Shown here: positions 9,442 through 16,845 of the stretch, one piece after another
Position numbering within the stretch: position 1 is the first letter of the stretch
Layout: each line of letters begins with the position of its first letter
Origin: Bacteroidaceae bacterium
Lineage (GTDB): Bacteria; Bacteroidota; Bacteroidia; Bacteroidales; Bacteroidaceae
Assembly: GCA_024401305.1 (NCBI GenBank)
Contig: JAKSLI010000011.1
Coordinates: forward strand, 1 to 64,000
Direction: 5' to 3'
DNA: 64,000 nucleotides
The notes under the pieces: generated by a model
Seen by the model: the letters and a program-made list of their open reading frames with translations, nothing else
What the model was told of the DNA's origin: nothing
Database searches by the model: none
Translations under genes and position numbers: made by a program

Positions 9442-9613
9442 TTCAACTTTCGCAAGTTTCTAACTTGCTCATGTTGAGGCTACAAACTACAGAGTACAAA
9501 CTACAGGTTGCCATGCGGCTTGTAAACTTTGCACCAGAAAACAGTGCGCAGCCAAAAAGCCTGTACTCTGTAGCCTGTACTCTGTAGCCTTAAGTTGAGC
9601 TTGCGAAACTTAA
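9442..9613 (+). mobile_element. MITE-like element with TTCAACTTTCGCAAG ends, copy 1
   Basis: A 172-bp non-coding element begins with TTCAACTTTCGCAAG and ends with CTTGCGAAACTTAA. Inside are inverted arms of GGCTACA-AGTACA and TGTACTCTGTAGCC. It is nearly the reverse complement of 59277-59455, including the interior GCACCAGAAAACAGTGCGCAG. It starts on the nucleotide after the preceding stop codon and ends 7 nt before the next start codon. Confidence 0.82.
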
Positions 9614-9620
9614 ATTAATT

Positions 9621-11993
9621 ATGCAAGAATTAAAGGAATTATACATATCTACATTCAACAAGCAGCCTAAGACTGTTGAGCAGCTCAAGGGTGCTGGTAG
9701 CAACCGTCAGTACTATCGTTTTTGCGATGCTGACGGCAATTCTGTCATTGGAGCTGTCGGCACTTCTGTTGAGGAAAACGAAGCTTTCATCTATCTCTCA
9801 AGGCATTTTACGGAAAAGAAACTTCCAGTGCCTGAGGTTTATGCTGTTTCGAATGACAAACTCCGTTACCTTCAGCAAGACCTCGGTTCGCGCTCACTCT
9901 TTGATGCCATTGCCGACGGTCGTGAGAAGGGTGGAAACTATAGCGAGGAGGAAATAGCACTTCTTGAGAATACCATCCGTCAACTCCCTCGCATTCAGGT
10001 GCTTGGAGCAGAAGGATTGGATTGGAATGTCTGCTATCCGCAGCCTTCTTTCGATAAGCAGAATGTCTTCTTCGACCTCAACTACTTCAAATACTGCTTC
10101 CTCAAGGCTACAGGAATAGATTTCAATGAAGTCAAGCTCGAAGCTGATTTCCAAGCTTTTGCGGAGGACTTAACCCAAAGACCCCCTCTAACACCCCCAC
10201 AGGGGGAGGACGGAACCATCCGGATGGCTACCCCTCCCCTGTGGGGAGGTCGGGAGGGGCCGGGCTCGTCTACCTTCATGTACCGCGATTTCCAAGCTCG
10301 CAACATCATGCTCGACGGCAAAGGCAATCCGCTCTTCATCGATTTCCAGGGCGGTCGTCGCGGACCTCTCTGCTATGACCTTGCCTCATTCCTTTGGCAA
10401 GCTTCGGCACGCTATCCGCAGTCACTCCGTGAGCATCTCATAGATGTCTATTTCGAAGAACTCCAAAGTCTTTGTCAAGGTCAAAGTCAATCACGCGAAG
10501 CCTTCGACAAGCAGCTCTCGTCGATGGTTCTTTTCCGCCTGCTTCAGGTTCTTGGTGCTTACGGTTTCCGTGGCTATTTCGAACGCAAGCAGCACTTCAT
10601 CGATAGCATTCCGCCAGCATTGGAGAATCTTAAGGAACTCCTTGCAAAGCATGAATTCCCATACGCTTACATGATAAGCGTTCTCAATAAGCTCATAGAG
10701 AAACTTCAGCCAGCGTCTGAAACCGTTGAAACCATTGAAACTTCTGAAACCCCTCCCCTGTGGGGAGGTCGGGAGGGGGCGGCTCCTCTCACCGTCCGCA
10801 TCTTCTCCTTCTCATATAAGAAAGGAATCCCTCAGGACCCTTCTGGCAATGGTGGAGGCTATGTCTTCGACTGCCGCAGCACGCATAACCCAGGTCGCTA
10901 CGAACCATACAAGAAAATCACAGGTCTTGACCCTCGCGTCATAAAGTTCCTTGAGGACGACGGCGAGATAGTAACCTTCCTTCAGAGCGTCTATAAGCTA
11001 GCCGATTTCCACATTGAGCGATACCTACAGCGAGGCTTCACTTCCCTGATGTTCTCGTTCGGTTGCACAGGCGGACAGCATCGCTCTGTCTATTCCGCTC
11101 AGCATCTTGCCGACCGCATCAGAAAGAAATATCCGCAGGTAAAGGTGGAACTCTGCCATCGCGAACAGGAACGCCCTCACGCACTCATCTTCGCCGCTGG
11201 TCTTGGCACGCGTCTCAAGCCGCTCACCGACACAATGCCGAAAGCACTTGTTAGGGTAGGGGAGAAGACCCTCCTCGAGCGCACCATCGATACGCTGAAG
11301 GCTGTAGGCATCGACCACATGACAGTCAATGTCCATCACTTCTCCGACCAGATCAAGGCATTCCTCGCTGACTACCTCTCCCCTTGTGGGGGAGTCGGAG
11401 GGGGGCAAGGCTGGGGTGGGTCTATCCGCATCTCCGACGAGACCGACAAGCTTCTTGACACTGGCGGTGGACTCCTCAAGGCTCGCGAGCAGTTCAATGG
11501 CGTTGCGCCTATTCTCATCCATAATGTTGACATCATCTCGAATGCCAATCTCGAGCGTCTCATGGCAGAGTCAAAGTCTAACGATGCCGTGGCAACACTC
11601 CTTGTCAGCCGCAGGGAAACATCACGCTATCTCATCTTCGACCGCGACAACAATCTCGTCGGTTGGAAGAATATAAAGACTGGCGAGGTCAAAGGCTCAG
11701 AACCTGCTGGCTCACAGATGTTTGCCTTCTCTGGCATCCATATCGTGAAGCAGAGCATCTTCCCTCTCCTTGAGGAATACGCCCAAAGCCCCCCTCTAAC
11801 TCCCCCACAGGGGGAGGACGAAACCATCCGGACGGCAAACACTCCCCTTGTGGGGGAGATGGAGGCGGTCTTCGGCATCACCGACTTCTACCTCTGGGCA
11901 TGCCAACGCGCGAAGATTCAGTGCCTCGTTCAGGACGACCTTCAGCTCACGGATGTCGGAAAACTCGATACCCTCGCTCAGCTTAACTCCTAA
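9621..11993 (+). CDS. Trifunctional fusion: AmgK-like sugar kinase, RapZ C-terminal domain, MurU-like nucleotidyltransferase
   Basis: A 790-residue protein with three modules. Residues 1-355 are an aminoglycoside-phosphotransferase-fold kinase (catalytic YRDFQARN, metal-binding IDFQGG) like AmgK, the anomeric MurNAc/GlcNAc kinase. Residues 389-515 are a RapZ C-terminal domain with the hallmark FGCTGGQHRS. Residues 520-790 are a nucleotidyltransferase with AAGLGTRLKPLTDTMPKAL, like MurU. Known AmgK and MurU act in sequence to make UDP-MurNAc during cell-wall recycling, so kinase and uridylyltransferase would be physically joined here. Four palindromic repeats lie in frame (about residues 186-214, 367-387, 586-601, 722-749), mostly at domain edges or loops. 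Substrates are inferred from family. Confidence 0.85.
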   Translation: MQELKELYISTFNKQPKTVEQLKGAGSNRQYYRFCDADGNSVIGAVGTSVEENEAFIYLSRHFTEKKLPVPEVYAVSNDKLRYLQQDLGSRSLFDAIADGREKGGNYSEEEIALLENTIRQLPRIQVLGAEGLDWNVCYPQPSFDKQNVFFDLNYFKYCFLKATGIDFNEVKLEADFQAFAEDLTQRPPLTPPQGEDGTIRMATPPLWGGREGPGSSTFMYRDFQARNIMLDGKGNPLFIDFQGGRRGPLCYDLASFLWQASARYPQSLREHLIDVYFEELQSLCQGQSQSREAFDKQLSSMVLFRLLQVLGAYGFRGYFERKQHFIDSIPPALENLKELLAKHEFPYAYMISVLNKLIEKLQPASETVETIETSETPPLWGGREGAAPLTVRIFSFSYKKGIPQDPSGNGGGYVFDCRSTHNPGRYEPYKKITGLDPRVIKFLEDDGEIVTFLQSVYKLADFHIERYLQRGFTSLMFSFGCTGGQHRSVYSAQHLADRIRKKYPQVKVELCHREQERPHALIFAAGLGTRLKPLTDTMPKALVRVGEKTLLERTIDTLKAVGIDHMTVNVHHFSDQIKAFLADYLSPCGGVGGGQGWGGSIRISDETDKLLDTGGGLLKAREQFNGVAPILIHNVDIISNANLERLMAESKSNDAVATLLVSRRETSRYLIFDRDNNLVGWKNIKTGEVKGSEPAGSQMFAFSGIHIVKQSIFPLLEEYAQSPPLTPPQGEDETIRTANTPLVGEMEAVFGITDFYLWACQRAKIQCLVQDDLQLTDVGKLDTLAQLNS
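10176..10262. repeat. In-frame composite palindrome in the kinase domain
   Basis: This ~87-bp element has the order left arm (ACCCCCTCTAACACC, CCCACAGGGGGAGGA), core ACCATCCGGATGG, right arm (CCCCTCCCCTGTGGGG, AGGTCGGGAGGGG). It is read through without a stop, adding PPLTPPQGED and TPPLWGGREG between the kinase lobes, before the catalytic YRDFQARN. Confidence 0.85.
10719..10782. repeat. In-frame GAAACC repeat plus palindrome in the kinase-RapZ linker
   Basis: Nine-base units (GAAACCGTT, GAAACCATT, GAAACTTCT) encode SETVETIETSE and run into CCCCTCCCCTGTGGGG with AGGTCGGGAGGGG, encoding TPPLWGGREG. The GAAACC units recur in the intergenic palindrome near 20653-20725. Confidence 0.8.
11376..11423. 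repeat. In-frame palindrome in the nucleotidyltransferase domain
   Basis: CTCCCCTTGTGGGGGAG followed by TCGGAGGGGGG encodes SPCGGVGGGQGWGG between FLADYL and IRISDE, a surface-loop position in the nucleotidyltransferase fold. Confidence 0.78.
11785..11868. repeat. In-frame composite palindrome near the fusion protein C-terminus
   Basis: It has the same architecture as 10176-10262: a CCCCCTCTAACTCC arm with CACAGGGGGAGGA, the core CCATCCGGACGG, and the arm ACTCCCCTTGTGGGG. It encodes PPLTPPQGED and TPLVGEMEA in frame. The right arm has drifted from the palindrome. Confidence 0.78.
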
Positions 11994-12304
11994 AATACAA
12001 AAACAGAAAAAACATTTTTCACCCTCATTAACCCTAACCCTAACTTTAACCCTAACTTAAAGTCTGTGGCAACGTTATCGTTAAGGTTGCAGTCATAGTT
12101 GAAGTTGGTTTTTAATGTTTTTTCTTTTTGAAGTCTGGTATATTTCTGTTTGGCATTTCATGAGAGCTCGCTCTCAAGGAATGACGAGCAGAAAGATACG
12201 GAATCTTGCAAGAGATTCTGAAATGACTTCAAAAAGTGTTTTTCTTGTTTTTGTTAAAAAGATGGGAAACTTGAAACGACTAATTACTAAACGACTAATA
12301 TAAT
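11994..12304. repeat. Gene-free region with inverted A/T-rich arms and CCCTAA repeats
   Basis: Between the fusion gene and guaA lie CAAAAACAGAAAAAACATTTT (split at 11998-12018) and its approximate complement around 12112-12132, enclosing a run of AACCCTAACCCTAAC-like units (12033-12056). The arms resemble the ends of the dispersed repeat at 2030-2210. No convincing gene or promoter was seen. Confidence 0.55.
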
Positions 12305-13912
12305 ATGCAGAAAATCATTATCCTTGATTTCGGTTCACAGACCACTCAGCTCATCGGACGCCGCGTTCGTGAGTTGAACACATTCTGCGAAATCATGCCT
12401 TACAACAAGTTCCCGAAGAATGATCCGGACATCATCGGTGTCATCCTTTCGGGTTCGCCACTCAGCGTGTATGCGGATGATGCTTTCCACATCGATTTCT
12501 CAGAGATCCGTGGCAAGTATCCTATCCTCGGCATCTGCTATGGCGCACAGCTTATGGCACACACCTTCGGAGGTAAGGTGGAGTCTGAAGGCACTCGCGA
12601 GTACGGACGCGCCAACCTCGGTTTCATGGAGGAAGGCAATGTCCTTCTCAAGGACTTCGCTACTAACTCACAGGTGTGGATGAGCCACGGTGACACTATC
12701 ACGCAGCTGCCGGAAGGCTTCCGCTGCATCGCTTCCACTTCTACCGTGAAGTTTGCCGCTTATCAGGCTAACGACGAGAAGATCTGGGGCGTTCAGTATC
12801 ACCCGGAAGTGTTCCACTCCATCGACGGTACTCAGCTCCTCAAGAACTTCGTCGTTGACATCTGCGGTGGCATTCAGGACTGGAGCCCGGACATGTTCGT
12901 TGAGACTACCGTCAAGGAACTCAAGGAGCAGGTTGGCGACGACAAGGTCATCCTCGGTCTCTCTGGCGGTGTTGACTCTTCCGTAGCAGCCGTTCTCCTC
13001 AACAAGGCGATTGGCAAGAACCTCACTTGCATCTTCGTCAACAACGGTCTTCTCCGCAAGAACGAGTTCGAGGATGTGCTCAAGGACTACGAGTGTCTCG
13101 GACTGAATGTTATCGGCGTTGACGCTTCAGAGAAGTTCTATTCAGAGCTTGCTGGCGTTCATGAGCCAGAGCGTAAGCGCAAGATTATCGGCAAGGGCTT
13201 CATCGATGTCTTTGAGGCAGAAGCCAAGAAGATTGAAGGTGCCAAGTGGCTTGCTCAGGGCACAATCTATCCTGACCGCATCGAGTCGCTCAACATCACT
13301 GGTAAGGTCATCAAGAGTCACCACAATGTTGGTGGACTTCCTGAGAAGATGGGTCTCGCACTCTGCGAACCTCTCAAGTGGCTTTTCAAGGATGAAGTTC
13401 GTCGCGTAGGTCGTTCTATGGGTATGCCAGAGCATCTCATCACACGCCATCCTTTCCCAGGACCAGGTCTTGCCGTTCGTATCCTTGGCGACATCACTCC
13501 TGAGAAGGTTCGCGTACTTCAGGACGCTGACGACATCTACATCCGCGGACTCCGTGAGTGGAAGACAAAGCTCTCTGGCGAAGATGCACGCCGCGTTCTT
13601 CAGGCAGGTGTACCAGCCGACATGAAGGACGGTGAGATAGAAGTTTCACTCTACGACCAGATTTGGCAGGCAGGAGCCATCCTCCTCTCTGATGTTAAGT
13701 CAGTAGGCGTTATGGGCGATGAGCGTACATACGAGAACCCGGTAGCTCTCCGTGCCGTGACATCATCTGACGCCATGACAGCCGACTGGGCAAAGCTCCC
13801 TTACGAGTTCCTCGCAAAGGTCAGCAACGACATCATCAATAAGGTTAAGGGAGTCAACCGCGTATGCTATGACATCTCCTCAAAACCACCTGCAACAATC
13901 GAGTGGGAATAG
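12305..13912 (+). CDS. guaA: GMP synthase (glutamine-hydrolysing)
   Basis: GuaA converts XMP, ATP and glutamine to GMP. The N-terminal class I glutamine amidotransferase begins [16 protein letters not shown], with the nucleophile Cys78 in LGICYGAQ and the His/Glu pair in QYHPEVFHS. The ATP-pyrophosphatase P-loop [12 protein letters not shown] follows near residue 219, and the C-terminal dimerisation domain ends in KPPATIEWE. At 535 residues it is slightly longer than typical but has no visible repeat insert. It stands alone, with a bidirectional terminator downstream. Confidence 0.97.
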   Translation: MQKIIILDFGSQTTQLIGRRVRELNTFCEIMPYNKFPKNDPDIIGVILSGSPLSVYADDAFHIDFSEIRGKYPILGICYGAQLMAHTFGGKVESEGTREYGRANLGFMEEGNVLLKDFATNSQVWMSHGDTITQLPEGFRCIASTSTVKFAAYQANDEKIWGVQYHPEVFHSIDGTQLLKNFVVDICGGIQDWSPDMFVETTVKELKEQVGDDKVILGLSGGVDSSVAAVLLNKAIGKNLTCIFVNNGLLRKNEFEDVLKDYECLGLNVIGVDASEKFYSELAGVHEPERKRKIIGKGFIDVFEAEAKKIEGAKWLAQGTIYPDRIESLNITGKVIKSHHNVGGLPEKMGLALCEPLKWLFKDEVRRVGRSMGMPEHLITRHPFPGPGLAVRILGDITPEKVRVLQDADDIYIRGLREWKTKLSGEDARRVLQAGVPADMKDGEIEVSLYDQIWQAGAILLSDVKSVGVMGDERTYENPVALRAVTSSDAMTADWAKLPYEFLAKVSNDIINKVKGVNRVCYDISSKPPATIEWE

Positions 13913-13990
13913 TAACCCATTCAATAGTTGACCAATAAGTTGAGAGCATAATTCAGATATCTAAGTGTCTGGATTATGGTCTCGCAGTTT

Positions 13991-14016
13991 CTGTCCGTCC
14001 GTCTGTCCGTCCGTCC
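13991..14016. repeat. Short GTCC/GTCT tetranucleotide tract
   Basis: CTGTCCGTCCGTCTGTCC and further GTCC units form a short simple repeat in the guaA 3' region. It is like the GTCT tracts near 62.7-63.4 kb. Confidence 0.6.
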
Positions 14017-14074
14017 CGATATATTCCGACATCTGCGTTATAAACAGATTAGGCCTTTTGACATAAGAAACAGA

Positions 14075-14114
14075 AAAGGTGAAAAGCGAGATTTGTGTCT
14101 CACTTTTCACCTTT
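14075..14114. terminator. Bidirectional terminator between guaA and the convergent gene
   Basis: The arms AAAGGTGAAAAGCGAGA (14075-14091) and TCTCACTTTTCACCTTT (14098-14114) pair with one mismatch, with A-rich and T-rich flanks. The position between convergent genes suits a two-way terminator. Confidence 0.8.
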
Positions 14115-14157
14115 CTTATTTGTAATATTAGTATAGTGTTTGCAGGAAGTTGGAGAG

Positions 14158-15042
14158 TTAGAAGTTCAAGTTCATTTGGAAAACTGCTGTGAAATCTCCG
14201 TTTCCACCATCACCATAAAAAATATTGTAGATTGCTGGCGCTGTGTTTGGCGTCCTGTATTTAGCTCGTACCAATGAAGCGTTTGGCATTTGGTTTGCCT
14301 CGAGCTTCAGGAGAAGTTCCTCTGTTTCATTCTGGGTGAGTTTGCCGAGGTCCAGCACATGGAAATTGCTTGTCTCTGATAGAGGTCGGCATTGTTTTGG
14401 ACCGAAAGTGAATACGAGTATGTCATTATCCTTATTGCATGTGAGACCATCCGCGCTCTCATCATACAGGAAATAGCCAGGGACGCTGTGGGCAAATATA
14501 AGCAGACCGTTCTGGATTGTGCCAAGCATGAGATTGCTGACGCCGTAAAGTTCATCGCTGTCAAGGGCAACGATTACATCCTTCAACGGACTGCTCTCAG
14601 GGAAAATCCAATAGCCAAAGTACTCCTGGCGAAGCTCTTGGCGAGTGATAGGAATGGCATTTATTGGCTTTGTGGCACGCTTTGCCAGATAAGCTTCAAA
14701 ATGATAGTCTGAATTGCTACCCACACAGATACGGTAGAAGTCTGCTGTCTTGACATCATTTGCTGCAAGTACTACCTGTCCTTCCGTAATCTGGTAAGGG
14801 CGAGGACTATAGAAACGATCTGCCTTATTGCTCCACATGAAGCTGCAATCGTCTGTTTCGTCATGGCAACCCCACATCAGGTAAGGTGCCTTCACACTTG
14901 GTGTCTTACGGATGTTTGAAGAGTTTGTCTTACATGTGACAAGGGTAGAACGGTTGAGCTTGCAGTAAAAGAAGTCTAGGTTCTTTGCATTGGCAAATGC
15001 TGCAGACAACACGAGCAATGATATCAAAAGTATGGATCTCAT
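14158..15042 (-). CDS. Secreted protein of unknown function
   Basis: A 294-residue protein with a clear signal peptide (MRSILLISLLVLSAAFANA). I chose the start at 15042 because it begins at this signal; an upstream extension would overlap the intergenic region. The mature part is rich in aromatic residues and cysteines (FFYCKLNRSTLVTCKT, WGCHDETDDCSFMW) with no catalytic motif I know. It starts 22 nt after uxuA ends, so it may be the last gene of the hexuronate operon, but nothing else ties it to sugar metabolism. Confidence 0.6.
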   Translation of the reverse strand: MRSILLISLLVLSAAFANAKNLDFFYCKLNRSTLVTCKTNSSNIRKTPSVKAPYLMWGCHDETDDCSFMWSNKADRFYSPRPYQITEGQVVLAANDVKTADFYRICVGSNSDYHFEAYLAKRATKPINAIPITRQELRQEYFGYWIFPESSPLKDVIVALDSDELYGVSNLMLGTIQNGLLIFAHSVPGYFLYDESADGLTCNKDNDILVFTFGPKQCRPLSETSNFHVLDLGKLTQNETEELLLKLEANQMPNASLVRAKYRTPNTAPAIYNIFYGDGGNGDFTAVFQMNLNF

Positions 15043-15064
15043 AACTATATATATTGTGGGATTA

Positions 15065-16336
15065 TTAATCGAAGAATCCTGGCTGCTTGTATTCAAGGCC
15101 GAGCTCATTGTCAACGGCTGCCATTATGCCCTGAACCTGTCCAAGAGCGAACATACGACCGAGGAGAGTGTAGCCAGAGTTGTGTCCGTGAGCTGACTCA
15201 TCCATAACGCCACCAGGCACGTCAGTGAATGTCATGCCATGGTCAACACGCATTGGCAGGCGATGACCGCTGTTTGGCTTGCCTGTCTGCTCTGCCTTCT
15301 CGAAGATGCGAACGAGTTCCACGATGTCTGCACGACCGCCAAGGTGACTTGCCTCGGTGAAGTTGCCGTTAGGGAAGATGTGGCAAGAGCGGAGGTGAAC
15401 GAAGTGAGTGCGCTCAGCATACTTCTTAGCCATCTCGACAACCTTGTTGTGCTCGCCAGCAGAGAGTGAACCGGCACAGAAAGTAAGACCGTTGTGAGGA
15501 TTTGGCACAGCATCGAGGAACCACTGGATATCCTCGTCAGTACCGATGATACGAGGCAAACCGAATACTGGATAAGGAGGATCGTCTGGGTGAACGCACA
15601 TGTTGATGTCGTACTCCTCGCAGACAGGCATGATAGCCTCGAGCCAGTACTTCATGTTCTCCTGAAGCTTCTCCTTGTTGATGCCATCATAAAGCTTGAG
15701 CAGATCGTGGAACTTCTGGATAGGAGCAGAGTCGCCCTCGCTGAAGTTACCAGACACGAAGCCCTGAGTCTTGATGATGATGTTCTCCACGAGCTCATGA
15801 TCCTGCTCAGGAGTGGTAGTCTTCTTCATCTCGTCAGCCTCGGCAACGAGGTCGCGTCCCCAGTTGTGAGCCTTAGAGAAAGCAGCCCAATCCTCGCGAG
15901 CGCCCTCACGCTTAAGGAGATAGATGTCGAAATAAGCAAACACGCCCCAGTCCATATAGAGGTTTGTAGAGCCGTTTGGATTCTCGTGAAGGAGGTCAGT
16001 GCGTGCCCAGTCGAGCACAGGCATGAAGTTGTAGCATACGCAGTGTATGCCTTCCTTGCCGAGGTTGCGCAAAGACTCCTTATATACCTCAATCTGGTGG
16101 TCGCGGTCTGGACCAGCATACTTGAGAGTTTCAACGACAGGAAGCGATTCAACAACCGACCACTTCATGCCGTAAGATTCGATATACATACGAAGTTCGT
16201 GAATCTTCTCCTGTGTCCATACCTCGCCGAGAGGCACATCGTGGAGAGCAGTCACGATACCTTCAACACCAATTTGCTTTAACTGGGCAAGAGTAATCTT
16301 ATCCTTCTTGCCAAACCAACGCCATGTTCTTTCCAT
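15065..16336 (-). CDS. uxuA: Mannonate dehydratase
   Basis: UxuA dehydrates D-mannonate to 2-keto-3-deoxygluconate in glucuronate catabolism. The 423-residue protein begins MERTWRWFGKKDKITL and has the family segments GIVTALHDVPLGEVW, VCEEYDINMCVHPDDPP (metal-binding Cys and His) and MRVDHGMTF near the C-terminus. It is downstream of uxuB on the same strand, so the two consecutive steps of the pathway form an operon, now interrupted by a DUF559 gene unit whose edge is only 16 nt from the uxuA start codon. Confidence 0.95.
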   Translation of the reverse strand: MERTWRWFGKKDKITLAQLKQIGVEGIVTALHDVPLGEVWTQEKIHELRMYIESYGMKWSVVESLPVVETLKYAGPDRDHQIEVYKESLRNLGKEGIHCVCYNFMPVLDWARTDLLHENPNGSTNLYMDWGVFAYFDIYLLKREGAREDWAAFSKAHNWGRDLVAEADEMKKTTTPEQDHELVENIIIKTQGFVSGNFSEGDSAPIQKFHDLLKLYDGINKEKLQENMKYWLEAIMPVCEEYDINMCVHPDDPPYPVFGLPRIIGTDEDIQWFLDAVPNPHNGLTFCAGSLSAGEHNKVVEMAKKYAERTHFVHLRSCHIFPNGNFTEASHLGGRADIVELVRIFEKAEQTGKPNSGHRLPMRVDHGMTFTDVPGGVMDESAHGHNSGYTLLGRMFALGQVQGIMAAVDNELGLEYKQPGFFD

Positions 16337-16351
16337 AAATGAAGCCCCAAC

Positions 16352-16844
16352 AGACCCACCCTAACCCTCCCTGTGAGGGAGGGAATCCATGCGGATGTGT
16401 TCTTTTACTAATGGAGGGGTTGGGATTTTATTAAATGAGTTTTTATTTTGTTTAATGTATTTTCAATATCAAAGAGTACTTCTTCGTTCTTAAAACGAAT
16501 TACCTTGAATCCTAGCCTATTCAGCTTCTCCGTCCTTTGCAAATCGTTGTAAATCTGGTTGACTTCAGAATGGTATCCCCCATCAACTTCTATAATCAAC
16601 TTAAAGTCTGTACATACGAAATCTGCAATACAGTCAGCGATGATGTGTTGCCTTAAGAATTTCACTCCTAAAGCCTTATCTTTTATATAATGCCATAACA
16701 CAGATTCAGCTTCAGTTTGGTTCTTACGATTTTCCCGTGCAAACTCTTTGAGCACGCCATAGAGCATCGGATCAGCATATTTGTACATAGTAAAGCTCTT
16801 ATTCCAGCGATCCCCATCCCTCTAGGGAGGAATGGGGTGGGTCT
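16352..16844 (-). mobile_element. DUF559 gene unit bounded by inverted palindromic repeats
   Basis: A 493-bp segment between uxuB and uxuA starts AGACCCACCCTAACCCTCCC and ends with the complement of AGACCCACCCCATTCCTCCC (18 of 21 positions match between the ends). The left end carries the ATCCATGCGGAT core and a second arm GGAGGGGTTGGGAT, like the composite palindromes elsewhere. The left 37 nt match 33 of 37 positions of the in-frame insert in uxuB (17027-17063). The only gene inside is the DUF559 protein. Confidence 0.72.
16408..16788 (-). CDS. DUF559 endonuclease-like protein
   Basis: A 126-residue protein of the DUF559 family, related to very-short-patch-repair (Vsr) endonucleases with a PD-(D/E)XK-like fold. 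Visible motifs are QTEAESVLW, KFLRQHII, DFVCTDFKLIIEVDGGYH (the acidic EVDGG site) and GFKVIRFKNEEVL. The last residues (SQPLH) and the stop codon come from a palindromic repeat arm. The gene splits the uxuB-uxuA pair and has no link to sugar metabolism. No substrate is established for DUF559; a role in moving the surrounding repeat is my inference. Confidence 0.82.
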   Translation of the reverse strand: MYKYADPMLYGVLKEFARENRKNQTEAESVLWHYIKDKALGVKFLRQHIIADCIADFVCTDFKLIIEVDGGYHSEVNQIYNDLQRTEKLNRLGFKVIRFKNEEVLFDIENTLNKIKTHLIKSQPLH

Positions 16845-16845
16845 T

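Noticed and set aside
12030..12060. CCCTAA units resembling a eukaryotic telomere
   Set aside because: Only a few degenerate units inside a bacterial intergenic repeat; everything around is Bacteroidales, so it is coincidental low complexity.
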